Source: Fusarium oxysporum f. sp. lycopersici 4287 (taxonomy: Eukaryota > Ascomycota > Sordariomycetes > Hypocreales > Nectriaceae). From it: a stretch of 64,000 nt of DNA. The DNA lies in NCBI RefSeq assembly GCF_000149955.1, contig NC_030987.1, forward strand, positions 528,003-592,002. Reading direction: 5' to 3'. The notes beneath the pieces are model-generated. The model searched no databases and was not told where the DNA came from. It saw only the letters and a program-made list of their open reading frames with translations. The position numbers were made by a program, and so were the translations under genes. Below are positions 10,253 through 21,021 of the stretch, piece after piece (positions within the stretch are counted from its first letter, which is position 1; each line of letters opens with the position of its first letter).

Positions 10253-11384
10253 ATGGTGGATCATAAAGAAATACTACGACCTGTACGTCACTGATTGAGA
10301 TATCTTCGCCAATGGCTAACACCATTGAAGAAGTATAGTTTCGATGATATCCCGTCCTTAGCAGGCAAAGTCGCCCTTGTCACAGGAGCCAAGTGAGTAT
10401 CACCGCGCTTGCAGCAACGTGCCAACTAACAGCTTTGGTAGTACTCCAGACGGTGTCGGTTATCACATAGCACATCAACTCGCACTCAAGGGAGCAAAAG
10501 TTTACGTCGGCGCCCGCAATCTTCAAAAAGCAACAAAAGCTATCAGAATTATGCTTGCCGAATCACCGCAGCTAAAACCCGAATCTCTTGTTCCGTTTGC
10601 AGTTGACATGGGAAATTTCAAACAAGTCCAATTCGCTGCGAGAAAGGTTGTTGCAGAAGAGCCTCGGCTTGATATTTTGGTCAATAACGCTGCTGTTCTC
10701 GCCAGACCTCTCGACAAAGACGCAAATGGCATCTCGGTCTCATTTGGCATCAACCACCTGGGCCCTTTTCTTCTGACCAGGGAGCTGTTACCGCTGTTTA
10801 ACAAAACCCAGGCTGAACATCCTGGTGTGCGGATTGTGAATGTTGCTTCAACGGCTCACTACGATGTTCCGACGGGTGCAAAGTTTGGTTCGCTAGAGGA
10901 CTTTAACACTACCTACGGGAGCGAGGATGAACCATCTGCTAATTATCTTCGTTACGGCTACTCCAAGCTCGCAAGCATTCTCCACACCAAAGAACTCCAG
11001 CGTCGTTTTGACCAAGAAGGCGTTGATATACTAGCACTTAGTGTCCATCCCGGAGGAGTTGCAACAAATGGAGCGGCAGGATATCTTGGAGGCAGAGACA
11101 ACGACATCTTCCGATCGAACCTCTCACCTTTCGAGGGTGCTATTACGCCTTTCTTTGCTGCTGCTCACCCGGAACCAGCTCAACAAAGAGATAAATATGC
11201 TGGATCATTCATCATGCCGTTCGGTGGACTGAAAGAACCAACTGAGGATGCGAGTAACGCCGAGTTGGGGAAACAGCTTTGGACAACGTCTGAGAAGGTG
11301 GTCAGTAGTGTCTTGGACTGTTTTATTTGGGAGAGCATATTGATGCCGATGGGGGGCATTTTTAACATCGGGCAAAAGGCGTAG
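10253..11384 (+). CDS. Short-chain dehydrogenase/reductase (retinol-dehydrogenase-like)
   Basis: Exons 10253-10282, 10331-10392 and 10442-11384 give 344 residues. Intron 1 (48 nt) has a GCTAACA branch site, and its removal avoids an in-frame stop and supplies an ATG. Spliced, the N-terminus reads MVDHKEILRPKKYSFDDIPS, then the cofactor loop VALVTGANTPDGVG across intron 2. Further SDR landmarks: LVNNAAVLA (NNAG-type), a Ser-containing IVNVASTAHYD strand, YGYSK as the catalytic YxxxK, and VHPGGVATN after it. The fold uses NAD(P)(H) to interconvert alcohols and carbonyls; the substrate cannot be read from sequence. It is the first of two dehydrogenases in the catabolic-looking run. Confidence 0.88.
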
Positions 11385-12023
11385 ACATTTGTGTTTATGG
11401 GTTTCTTATTATTCTTTTCATAGACTATTTCCAATGATTCTGCTTCAACTGTACTGCCCTTCCGACTACCGTCTAAACACCTCAATGTTTAAAACGACCT
11501 GGAGAAGGGAGCTGATTGAAGAACCACCCTCCAGTCAGGATTGTTTCTACTCACATTGTCCCGTCAGCTAATAGACCTTACCATTTATAACTTAGCTGTC
11601 GGAAGGTTGTGAATATATGTGCACAATCATTTCTCCCAATTGGCTCTCAGCCGCCGTGATCCTCAACTAAACATGCACCATTGAAACCTTGATGGCTCAT
11701 CCTACCATACTCATGCAACACAACCGCTTGGCATTACTCTCCACGTCCAAATGATGTAAACAACACCTGACTCTCAGACATTTCCCAACATGGCAAGTAT
11801 AACCACCAAGCAAGACTCCTCTTCTCCACAAAACAATGACGCTGATCTCTGGGGTTTCCCCAAAGTCCCCGGAAATAGTGAAAATGGCTCGGTTAAAGAG
11901 AAAAAAGTGGTTCCTGGAATCTTCAGTGAATATAAACTTGGAATATTCCATGGTGATCTGCATGTCTTCTCTTCTTCATTGCCCTCTTTTCCTTTTTATG
12001 AGTTCTCGAAGGCTTGATTCACA
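11385..12023. other. Intergenic region upstream of the transporter
   Basis: A short frame (11790-12017) of 75 codons is present but shows no domain and ends just before the transporter ATG, so I take the interval as promoter and leader. No other feature seen. Confidence 0.4.
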
Positions 12024-13740
12024 ATGAGAACTTGGTTCGGTCGTGGCAAGAAACTGCAGCGTGCGGTAACATCATGCTGTCTTTGCGCTTTTGTTCTTTA
12101 TGGCTATGACCAAGGTGTCTTCGGTGGCATTCTTGAGAATGAGGATTGGCTGCGACAGTTCAATGATCCTGGTGATACTTTGACTGGATTCATTACCTCA
12201 AGCTATAATCTGGGCTGTTTGCTGGGATGCTTTAAGAATTTCTTCGTTGGCGAGAAGCTTGGTAGAAGATGGACTATTTGGGTGGCCATGGGCTGGATCC
12301 TTGTTGGAGCTGCTTTGCAAGCCACAGCTTTCACACGAGGACATCTCATCGCTGGGAGAATCGTCACCGGCGTGGGCACCGGTCTCAAGACATCTACTGT
12401 TCCGATGTAAGTTGTAGTATAGACATTTCCCGGAATTTCTAACCAATTGCTTAGGTACCAATCCGAACTTTGTGAGGGCACAAAGCGTGGTCGTCTTGTC
12501 TCCGCAGAAGTCATGTTCGTCGGCATCGGCATCGCCTTCGCATACTGGTGGGACTTTGCATTTAGCTTCGTCGGCGGACCATTCGCATGGCGTTGGCCTC
12601 TCGCGTTTCAAGCTGTCTTTGCCTTCTGGGTCATCTTTGTCGTATTTGGTGTACCTGAGTCGCCTCGTTGGTTACTAAACCACGGGAAGAGACAAGAGGC
12701 CATAGAAGTGCTATCAGCGGTCTATGATAAACCAATTGATCACCCTGATATTCTGCGAGAAGTCGAATCAATCGAGGCAGCTTTGTCGATGGAGGCGGAG
12801 GCCGAGGGAAGTACTTCTTGGGCTTCGACTTTTAGGAAGGACAAGGTCAGCACTAGATATCGGGTCTTCCTTGCCTGGTTTGTGCAGTTCATGAATCAAG
12901 CCGGTGGTATAAATTTGGTTGTTTACTATATCTTGAGTAAGTCTGAGTCACACTCCAGTCATCATGTTTCAAAGTCAAAGCTAACATGTCTCAGCTGTCC
13001 TGACGGCCAACGTCGGACTCGAGCATAGACTTGCCCAGATCATCGCGGGGTGTATTCAACTAATGTTCCCTATCGGGTCTCTACTCCCCACTCTGGCTTT
13101 GGACAAGATGGGTCGTCGATCTACCATGATGTGGGGATCTGCTGGGCTGTCATTCTCAATGATGATGGTAGCCGCACTCCTGTCTCAGGTTGATGATACA
13201 TCGCGAGGCGAGCATTTGCTGCTGGATCAGTAGCGTTTTTCTTCACCTACATGCTCGTGTTCGGTGCAAGCATGAACTGTGTTCCGTGGGTTTACGTCCC
13301 TGAGATTCTGCCTCTTCATGCTCGAACCAAGGGAACTGCCATCGGCGTCAGTTCAAACTGGCTTTGGAATTTCACAGTAGTATGTCTCCGTCCTCAACAT
13401 CATTTTCTCCCCGTTCTGGGCTAACAACTGATAGGTCATGATCACTCCCATCCTTATCAATCGTCTTCAGTGGAAGGCATACCTCATCTTTATGGCCACC
13501 AATCTCATTTTCGTTCCAATCATCTTCCTGCTGTATCCCGAGACTTCAAACCTGGCTCTTGAAGAAGTCGACTACATTTTTGCTCGTGGCGAGAATACTG
13601 TTCAAGTGGCTAGAGATATGCAGAAGGAACTTGCTCTCCATGGACGTTTGGCGGATGATAGATATCCTGAGAAGGCGACCAAGATGGAAAGCAACTCTCA
13701 GGAGAGGGGCGATGAGTTTGTTGAGCATGCGCATGCATGA
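12024..13740 (+). CDS. MFS sugar transporter, frame interrupted in exon 3
   Basis: Sugar-porter family member with exons 12024-12406, 12455-12936, 12995-13379 and 13435-13740. The early LYGYDQGVFGGIL, the AGRIVTGVGTGLKTSTVP loop, PESPRWLL after helix 6, LDKMGRRS, and a late LLYPETSNLALEEVD are standard sugar-porter signatures. All introns keep frame. However, exon 3 is one base short near 13210: the text runs LLSQVDDTSRG and then resumes one frame over as AFAAGSVAFFFTYM. No intron fits there. Either this is a recent single-base deletion making the gene a pseudogene, or an assembly error. Related permeases import hexoses, disaccharides or quinate; the substrate is unknown here. Confidence 0.75.
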
Positions 13741-14529
13741 TTTCTAGGTCTGCAATAAGAACTTTGGGCTATTCGTGTTATCAGATGACGCGACAGGCAT
13801 GCAGTGGCCCGAAAAGTCAGAATCATTAGAGCCTAAACATTAAACAGAGGTTACAAGTTTGAACACGATTGCGAAACCTAACATATGATTCTTTATATTA
13901 CATTGGTGAAGTCGCATGAGAAATCTAGCTTCCGGCGTTCGACTCGTGACAAGCAACTCTCGAAATGAATAGCCTAGGCAGTGATTGAAGAGCATTGAAT
14001 TCAGCGGTAAGCACTGGGACCAAAGGGATAATTAAGGGTGAGCTAAAGTCAAGGTCCCTGAGGAATTAGATTTAGGCTACTCAATAGTATCCATGCAACC
14101 TGTAGGCTAATCGGATGTCGGCACTGACTACTGAACTGCCGGAATATTAAACTTTGACATGAGACGACGAACAGGAATAATTTATATGCGCCGGACGACA
14201 CGGACGGCAACACGAGCAAAATGAACTATAAGAAGCCTAAAAATGGCGGTTCATCTCGTATTTTATATATATTAAACTTTCCAGAAACCCTGCTGATGAA
14301 AAACAGGTATACCAAAGAACAACGAGGGTGAATGCCCAATATATATTGTTCATTCTCCCGTTGGCACTACTTTCATTCCAAGCTGACATTCAGCACAGAA
14401 ACTCGACTTGCTTTCTTTTACTGACAATTTAAGCCACAGGTAAGTATACTTAATAGAACCCTATACTTCGTTAAGAAAGTCACAATATTGAAACTCAAGC
14501 AGCTCCATCCGTCTTTCCATCTACCCATC
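13741..14529. other. Intergenic region
   Basis: Nearly 800 bp with no supported gene. It is A/T-leaning towards 14250-14350. The last part is the leader of the small secreted protein gene. Confidence 0.45.
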
Positions 14530-15003
14530 ATGTTCGCCCAAGCCGTCCTCCTCATCGCCTTTACGTGCAACGTATCCGGCAAACCCTACGTGGTTACCGA
14601 CCCCAAGGACCTTCATAGCACCTGGTCCAGCGACGACTACAAAGCCACACACGATACCCATTCGATCCGGTGGGAGTTCACCGTGAAAGGAAGAAACGGT
14701 GTACCAGACCCAGGAAACTTTGCAGCTTCATGCCACGGCCTGCAGGTGATTTCGGACGACCTTGATCTGACGGGGAAGCCTGACTTTGAGCGCTGCAACG
14801 ACACAGCTTATGAAGCACGCCAGTACTTTTCTGGGGAGTACACGACTGTCGAGGTTCGTCGTACTGATTATCCTGATCTTGGGAAGGAGGTGCAGATCTC
14901 GGCTACGGCGAATTATACGTCGACCAACGACAACATTGTTAATGGGCACTTGAAGTTTGGCGATTTCCAGACTAAGTTCATTTCTACACCTATTGAGGGT
15001 TAG
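14530..15003 (+). CDS. Small secreted protein, unknown function (effector candidate)
   Basis: A 157-residue product if started at the ATG at 14530, which gives a typical signal peptide (MFAQAVLLIAFTCNVSG, mature start near KPYVV). An upstream in-frame ATG at 14488 would add 14 polar residues. The mature part is acidic to neutral, has two Cys (in ASCHGL and FERCND) that could form one disulfide, two possible N-glycosylation sites (NDTA, NYTS), and alternating patterns suggesting a beta-rich fold. I do not recognise a family. Small size, secretion and an isolated position in accessory sequence make it an effector or surface-protein candidate, nothing firmer. Confidence 0.6.
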   Translation: MFAQAVLLIAFTCNVSGKPYVVTDPKDLHSTWSSDDYKATHDTHSIRWEFTVKGRNGVPDPGNFAASCHGLQVISDDLDLTGKPDFERCNDTAYEARQYFSGEYTTVEVRRTDYPDLGKEVQISATANYTSTNDNIVNGHLKFGDFQTKFISTPIEG

Positions 15004-15642
15004 AATTACGTCATAGAATTACTTGTCTATAATTTACATATGGAACATCATCCTTTGAATATCTCATCGGCGCTCAGTGTATATCCCCCTCTTCACCTGC
15101 AACATGATCATCTTCGTGTGTATATGTGCATATCTTATTCCCGGTATCATGCTGAACATTTGTGTTCTTTACCTTTGTGTTGGGGCTGAAGCCTCCTTTA
15201 AGCTCATAACCTTATCACAATATTATGCTGAATAGAAGTGCTTTGAATCACGAGAATGAAAATGTTAACGTTCTATGTATAGCAACAATCTCCATCGTGT
15301 AAGGTGGCGGCCAATCTTACCGCAAACGCAACATCAGGAATCATATACCATACTTTTTCAAACGCAATCTCAAGATCCCCGAATTTCTATCTCGCAATAT
15401 TCAGAACATTCTCAATTATGGCCCCGAAGTCGCCAGAATTATTACTCCCCGGCATTCACTCCGAGAGTCGCTTATCTAAGAACCTTCCCCAACCCACTAG
15501 TTACCCCTCCCTCTTCCGCCCTCGGATAAAGCACCATCTATCGGAAAACGATCTCTTAATCAACTCATACTCCTTTCTCTTTATCCAAGTTCTCCTCTTA
15601 TTGTTGCTGGAATATTCTCAACTTTCATTGGAAATAGCAGTC
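15004..15642. other. Intergenic region
   Basis: Short frames here have no domain signature. The final part, rich in CT runs, is the likely promoter and leader of the second dehydrogenase gene. Confidence 0.45.
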
Positions 15643-16782
15643 ATGGCAACTTATCATATTCGTGACGTTGATAACCGTGTAGAGGGGCGTCTTGCTCTTG
15701 TCACAGGAGCCAGGTACAACATGCACCCTTATGATCCATTCAATGCTAATTATTCTCAGTGGCGGGATCGGTTCAGCTATTGCCAGAGCTCTTGCAGCAG
15801 AGGGTTGCGATGTTGTACTCCATTGCAATGCCAGTCTTGTGAGTTACTCAAATCAACAGAATGTCCCATACTAAACCACGTTTCCAGCATAAAGTCGAGG
15901 CTCTGTCTAAAGAACTAACATCAGCTCACCCCGGTCAACTCTTCCCTTGTGTCTCAGCCGATCTCAGTTCTCGCGACGAAACTCGCGGCTTGGTCGACAA
16001 GGTCTTTCAAGACTCTAGCATCTCTGCCAAGCACAAAGCAGTATCCATTCTCGTTGCAAACGCTGGTCTCGGTAGGCGTATTAGAGACATTCAGAACATC
16101 GAAGAAGATGACTGGGACTCGGTCATGGAAGTCAACGCGAGGAGTCAGTTTGTGGTGGTGAAGGCCTGCTTGCCTGCTATGAGGGCGCAAAGCTGGGGCC
16201 GTGTGATTCTGGTCGGAAGTATTGCGAGTACCGGTGGTGGTATTAATGGGTGCCATTATGCGGCAACCAAGGGAGCTCTGAGGTAGGATATTGATCATCA
16301 TGGTCAGAGAGACGATAACTGATATCTAAAAGCTCGATGGGAAAGAATCTTTCGACTGTCCTGGCTGGCGAGGGAGTCACAGTCAACACTGTAAGTTATA
16401 AACAATCCCCCCCCCCCCCGGCAAATACTGATAGTAGGTCCAGATTCTCCCCGCAATGATTGGCTTTACAGACATGATCCCGACGCCAAAAGAAACGTGA
16501 GTGCTCTCTACAGTCTGAAGGTTCCCCTAAATAAGCTGACCCGAGACCTCAGAACATGGACAAGAAAAACCGATCTGGAGGAACTCAAAGAAACGGATCC
16601 AGGCCTGGCAATTGCAGCAAGCGTCCCAGTACGCCGCCTGGGCCATCCTCAAGAAGTTGCCAACATCGCTGTCATGTTAGTAAACTCTCTATCATTTTGG
16701 ATAACTTCTAACGTTTCGAAGGATGGCAAAAACTGGATATCTCACAGGGCAAGATATCATCTTGTCTGGTGGTTTGAAGTAG
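15643..16782 (+). CDS. Short-chain dehydrogenase/reductase (FabG-like, classical SDR)
   Basis: Seven exons (15643-15713, 15760-15838, 15888-16282, 16333-16390, 16438-16496, 16553-16675, 16722-16782) give 281 residues with every junction in frame. Landmarks: LALVTGASGGIG across intron 1 (TGxxxGIG cofactor motif), ILVANAGLG in place of NNAG, VILVGSIASTGG with the catalytic Ser, CHYAATKGAL with YxxxK, and a typical FabG end (GQDIILSGGLK). It should reduce or oxidise a carbonyl/hydroxyl with NAD(P)(H), in the manner of 3-oxoacyl-ACP reductases and glucose dehydrogenases. Intron 4 contains a run of 13 C. The gene faces the monooxygenase gene across a tRNA and may belong to the same pathway. Confidence 0.88.
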
Positions 16783-17274
16783 ACCCATAGTTTCTCAAGG
16801 CTCTGTGCGTATGACTCTGTTAGTTCAGGTGCGACAAAGACCAAAAAGAACATACAACACCGGGGATTCGCTGGTCGTCACCGACCCAACTACTAATCCG
16901 GCGCTTCGCAGCTTGACGATGGGGGAGCGGACGGGACCCCGTATTCTCTACGAGCTTTGGTCGTATGTGGTAGGAGGTCGGAGTAATGTCCGTTATAAAG
17001 GAGGAACCAGACAGATGGGAGGAGTATACAGTGGTGAATAACGGGCCTGGATGTTCCCTTTCCCTAGCTGAGATCTAAAAAGAGACTGTTGAAACACCAA
17101 GGTGTTTACCTACAATAATTGTTAAGTAGAAAGTCTGCCCGTCGACTGCCTCTATCTTTCACCAACGAACTGAGACCTTCATGGTGAGTTCGCAATTATT
17201 ATTATTATATACAATGAAGACAGAAGCAAAAATTCAGTTTGTGCACTTAATCGACAAAAGATAAATATCTGGAG
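16783..17274. other. Intergenic region
   Basis: 3' flank of the dehydrogenase and spacer to the tRNA gene. No coding or RNA feature supported. Confidence 0.45.
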
Positions 17275-17356
17275 CGACGCAGGCCTGATTCGAACAGACG
17301 CCTCCGAAGAGAATAGATTTCTAGTCTATCGCATTAGACCACTCTGCCACTGCGCC
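17275..17356 (-). tRNA. tRNA-Ser (anticodon AGA)
   Basis: Read leftwards from 17356, the sequence folds as a class II tRNA. The acceptor arm GGCGCAG pairs with CTGCGTC (one G-T pair). There is a D-loop with GTGGT, an anticodon arm ATAGA / TCTAT holding loop CTAGAAA (anticodon AGA), a long variable arm, and a T-arm with GTTCGAATC. The discriminator base is G. The long variable arm and the AGA anticodon both indicate serine. No intron is seen. Confidence 0.93.
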
Positions 17357-17462
17357 TTGATGCTTCCTGATTGGTTGAAAGCCTTAGCCCAAATTTGCAA
17401 CATATTACTCCATTGATGTTCTCTCGGCCCCATCTTCATTACTGTTGATGAGGTTCTAAGAC

Positions 17463-19122
17463 CTATTTCAGCTGGAATCCCCCAAAGCCATTCTCAGTAC
17501 AATCTTTCAGCGTCTTGGTATAAGTTGGAACACCGCCGAGGTAGATCAAGCACTCGCGGGGCTTGCCTGGGATATTATCTCCCATATACCACTAAAAGAA
17601 GTTAGCTATCTGGATTTCATCCACGACAATGAGTTCAACATACCGACTTGGTGCTGGGTAAAAGAGAAGCACTAGCAATGTCCCGGACCTTGGCTCCCCA
17701 TTCAGCCTCTGCGTCTTCACGGGCCTCAATCTTGTGACGGCCATGGGTCGACATGTACTTCATAACCTTGACAATGAACTCGCCCTGTGACTCAGCGCAT
17801 GTCGGGCCATTGCACAAAGCCGTCGGTGCTTGTGGTCCATATGTGAAGAACATATTCGGAAACCCAGCAACGGCCATGCCAAGGTACGTTTTCGCACCAG
17901 TCTCCCACTTACCAGCGAGTTTCACGCCCGAAACACCTCGGATGTCGATATCCTTCAGACCGCCAGTGATGGCATCGAAACCAGTTGCGCAGACTACAAC
18001 GTCAAAATCCCACTCCTTCTCAGTTGTCTTGATACCACGTTCTGTAACTTCAACGACTGGCGTGGCGTTGACGTCTACCAAGGAGACGTTGGGTTGGTTG
18101 AAGATCTCGTAGAAACCGTTCTCAAGAGAAATGCGCTTGCAGCCGAAACTGTATGGCTGTTTCTCTGGAGCTAGAATTTCTTGGAGACGAGGATCCTTGA
18201 CGCGAGATCGAACCTTGGATTTCCAGAACTTATAGGCCTCGGCATTGGCGTCCTCTCTAAAGATCATATCTTGGTAGTTCGCAAGCCAGAACTTAAAATC
18301 GCCATGGGTCCATAGTTCTTCATATACTGCACGACGCGTCTCGGGGTCATCGCTGAAAGTGTCGCGGGGATAAAAGTTGAAGTCAAATCCACCAAAGCTA
18401 GCATGTCGACCTTTGAAGACCTCGTTATAACGCTCTTCGGAAATCGACTTGTCGTTTCGAGAATATTCGATCTGCTTCATTGGGAGTGCCATATTGGGTG
18501 TTCGTTGGAAGAGCACAAACTGGCTCGCAACTTGGCTAAGGTCTTGTGCGAGCTGGACGCCCGTGGAACCTGTTCCGATGACAGCAATTTTCTTTCCCTT
18601 CAGATCAGGTTCCTTTGCAGGCCAGTATGAAGGATGGATCCAGAGACCATTAAACTTGTCGATACCCTTCCAGTCAGGCGTGTGTCGCTTGGCTGCAAAA
18701 CCAGTGTTTAAGAGTAAGTATCGCGCGACGAATTTCTTGCCGTCCTTACTCTCGATTTCCCATCTGTTCGCTTCTTCGTTCCAAACAGCCTTGGAGATAT
18801 ACGTGTTGAAGAATGTGTCCTTGCGGAGATTCCATTTCTCAGCTACGTAGGAGAAGTACTCTCTCAGCTCAGCGCTGCCAGGGAAGCGTTGCGTCCAGTT
18901 CCAATCGCGCCATAATTCGGGGTCAGAGAATTCGTAGTGAGGTATGGCGCTGTCAACTCGAGCACCTGGGTATCGGTTCCAGAACCATACGCCCGCGTAG
19001 TCAGAGGCCATGTCAACGAGTTTGACATTGTAACCCTCTTCACGGAGACGCTTGAGTTGGTAGACACCGCCGAACCCGCCGCCGACGATGAGTGCGTCGA
19101 GAACTGTTGTCTTGACAGTCAT
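17463..19122 (-). CDS. Baeyer-Villiger monooxygenase (flavin-dependent, cyclohexanone-monooxygenase type)
   Basis: Exons 17644-19122 and 17463-17591 give 535 residues; the 52-nt intron has a GCTAAC branch site and its removal restores a normal C-terminus. Domains: the FAD-binding Rossmann motif VGGGFGGVYQLKRL near the N-terminus; the Baeyer-Villiger fingerprint FxGxxxHxxxWP seen as KFNGLWIHPSYWP; then the NADPH-binding GTGSTGVQLAQDL and the late ATGFD motif. The enzyme family uses NADPH and O2 to insert oxygen next to a carbonyl, giving esters or lactones. It is transcribed away from the alpha/beta hydrolase gene across a 700-bp shared promoter. A hydrolase that opens the ester or lactone, with dehydrogenases on either side of the step, makes a logical pathway; substrate unknown. 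Confidence 0.92.
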
Positions 19123-19821
19123 GGTGTTTTCGCTTGTGATAGAACAAGACTGAAGATGGTTTGTTTTGAGATAGAGACTTGGTTGGCCGTGGGATCAGAA
19201 GGCTCAGCTTATGCCAAATCCTATTCAGAACTGACAATGTTACTTGGTTATTTATGCTTTAAGTATTGAGCTCTATAAGAGGTATATATACTTAATCTGG
19301 CGTTCTCTGAATATCCTGTCCTCTGACAGTCTTCGGGAGACTTACACAGCCTAGAGTTTCCCGGAGCATCGGAACCTAGTCCGGAACACCAGACGAGGCA
19401 GTCTGAGCTTCGGTCGTCATAAATATCTTCCACACTAATAATCACTTCCATATATGTTTCAATCAATTCGGAAACATAATTAGTCAAGCGATGCCCTTAT
19501 CTTTCGGCTCGGATGCGGTGTTTGCCATCGGTATTTGGGCGCTACATCCGAAGAATCTACTTGAGGTTCTGTTCCGCGGAACAACTGACAATCTTCCGAA
19601 AAAGCACCAAGAAGCCGATAATTAACTCCTGTAGATCCACAGGTCCTAAGAGCCGAAGAATCAATTCAGTAAAAGCATTGATAAAAAAGGCCTCTCCTAT
19701 AAGCATTACTTCCTCTAACCTCACAAAAGCAGATAGTGAGCCCTCCGGATTGTCCCATTCCACAGCCGCCTTGAATAAGGAGATTCCCCTTCTAAACCAT
19801 AATACACAACAAGCAACCAAT
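19123..19821. promoter_or_regulatory. Divergent promoter between monooxygenase and hydrolase genes
   Basis: About 700 bp separate the two start codons, so both genes are probably controlled from here. It contains a perfect 12-bp palindrome GTTCCGCGGAAC at 19571-19582, whose TCCGCGGA core is the type of CCG/CGG site recognised by Zn2Cys6 regulators (NIT4-like sites have this core), and further CCGGA / TCGGAA triplet clusters near 19358-19385. The adjoining Zn2Cys6 gene is the obvious candidate binder; this is inference. Confidence 0.5.
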
Positions 19822-20919
19822 ATGTCTTCTTACGCTGACTCCTGGGTTCAGGCAAGTCCCCACGATACTCCATCTGTTATATACTGACCCGTACAGTTTG
19901 AAGAGTCTCTGGGTGGCGTTCGCCCGGTCTTAAAGGGCTCCGCGGAAGAAATGAGAGATCAATTCAGCGGACTCGGCTCTCTCCTTGCATCTCAGTCTCC
20001 TCCTTTTCCAGAGAATAAGTTGAAGGTCAGTGATGGAGAAGTAGGTGGGGTTGCATATCGGACGTACACGCCTCATGGCTCTGAAACCAAGGAATTTCCT
20101 ATCGGTGTTTTCTATCACTCTGGAGGTTTTGTTGTAGGGAACCTTGACTCTGAGGATGGCTTTTGTCGAAATATCGCACTGAAGGCCAACGTGGTTATTT
20201 TGAACGTTGGTTATCGATTATCTCCAGAACACAAGGCTCCAACACATTTAGAGGATGCTGTGACTCTTTACGAATGGGTAAGTGGGATAGCGAGCTCTCA
20301 CCCTATCTATGTGTACCTACACAGAGAACCTTTGCTAACGATTTCGATTCGTTAGGCTTTCGACAACGCAGAGATCATTGGCGGCAATTACTCTAATATG
20401 TTTACCATCGGCACATCTGCTGGTGGTGGACTTGCCCTTGCAGTTGCCCGAAAGGTGGCCCTTGGTCAGACAAATCTTCCTACGGATTCTATCAAGGGTG
20501 TTGTTGCACTATGCCCAGTTGCATTCCACCCACGAAACATTCCAACAAAGTTCCAGACGAAACACTCGTCCTACAAGGAGAACAAAGATAACGTACCCAT
20601 AGTCGATGAGGAATCACTTCTGCAGATGTTTGATAACACTGGTATCGATCCTAACGACAAGAACTACTTTCCAATGCTGGACGATAGCTGTTTGAAGGTG
20701 TTCCCTCGGACATATGTCGTAACTTGCGGCATGGATACACTACGGGATGACGGAAAGGTTCTTTACGATAGCCTCTCCTCGGCTGGCGTGCCTACCAAGA
20801 CCAACCACTATGGTAACATGCCTCATTGTTTCTGGATAGTCCCATCTTTACCCGAGACTGAGGTGTTCTTGCACGAGTTGATAAGCGGGGTCACCTGGGC
20901 CATCAAGAGTAGTAATTAG
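19822..20919 (+). CDS. Alpha/beta hydrolase, hormone-sensitive-lipase family (fold-3)
   Basis: Exons 19822-19851, 19897-20277 and 20356-20919 give 324 residues. Intron 1 is a 45-nt GC-AG intron (donor GCAAGT) with an ACTGAC branch site; it keeps frame and provides the start MSSYADSWVQ. The family's oxyanion-hole motif HGGG appears as HSGGF, i.e. one Gly replaced by Ser. The nucleophile elbow is GTSAGGG, the acid residue lies in CGMDTLRDDG, and the His in NMPHCFW. These are carboxylesterase/lipase-type enzymes. Located head-to-head with the Baeyer-Villiger monooxygenase, it is a good candidate to cleave the ester or lactone that enzyme makes. It converges with the regulator gene, 102 bp away. 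Confidence 0.88.
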
Positions 20920-21021
20920 TTCAGCAGGAGTTTGTATATGGATACATCTCTTACAGTTACCCGATGTCACTTTTAATGTAACAACTATATTAAACCATAG
21001 AGGACCTTCTGGACACGGATG

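Noticed and set aside
11790..12017. 75-codon frame just before the sugar transporter
   Set aside because: Considered as a first exon, but no splice donor joins it in frame to the transporter, and the transporter has a good start of its own at 12024.
16407..16419. Run of 13 C in an intron of the second dehydrogenase gene
   Set aside because: Lies wholly inside an intron with intact splice signals; probably only a simple-sequence run, with uncertain length.
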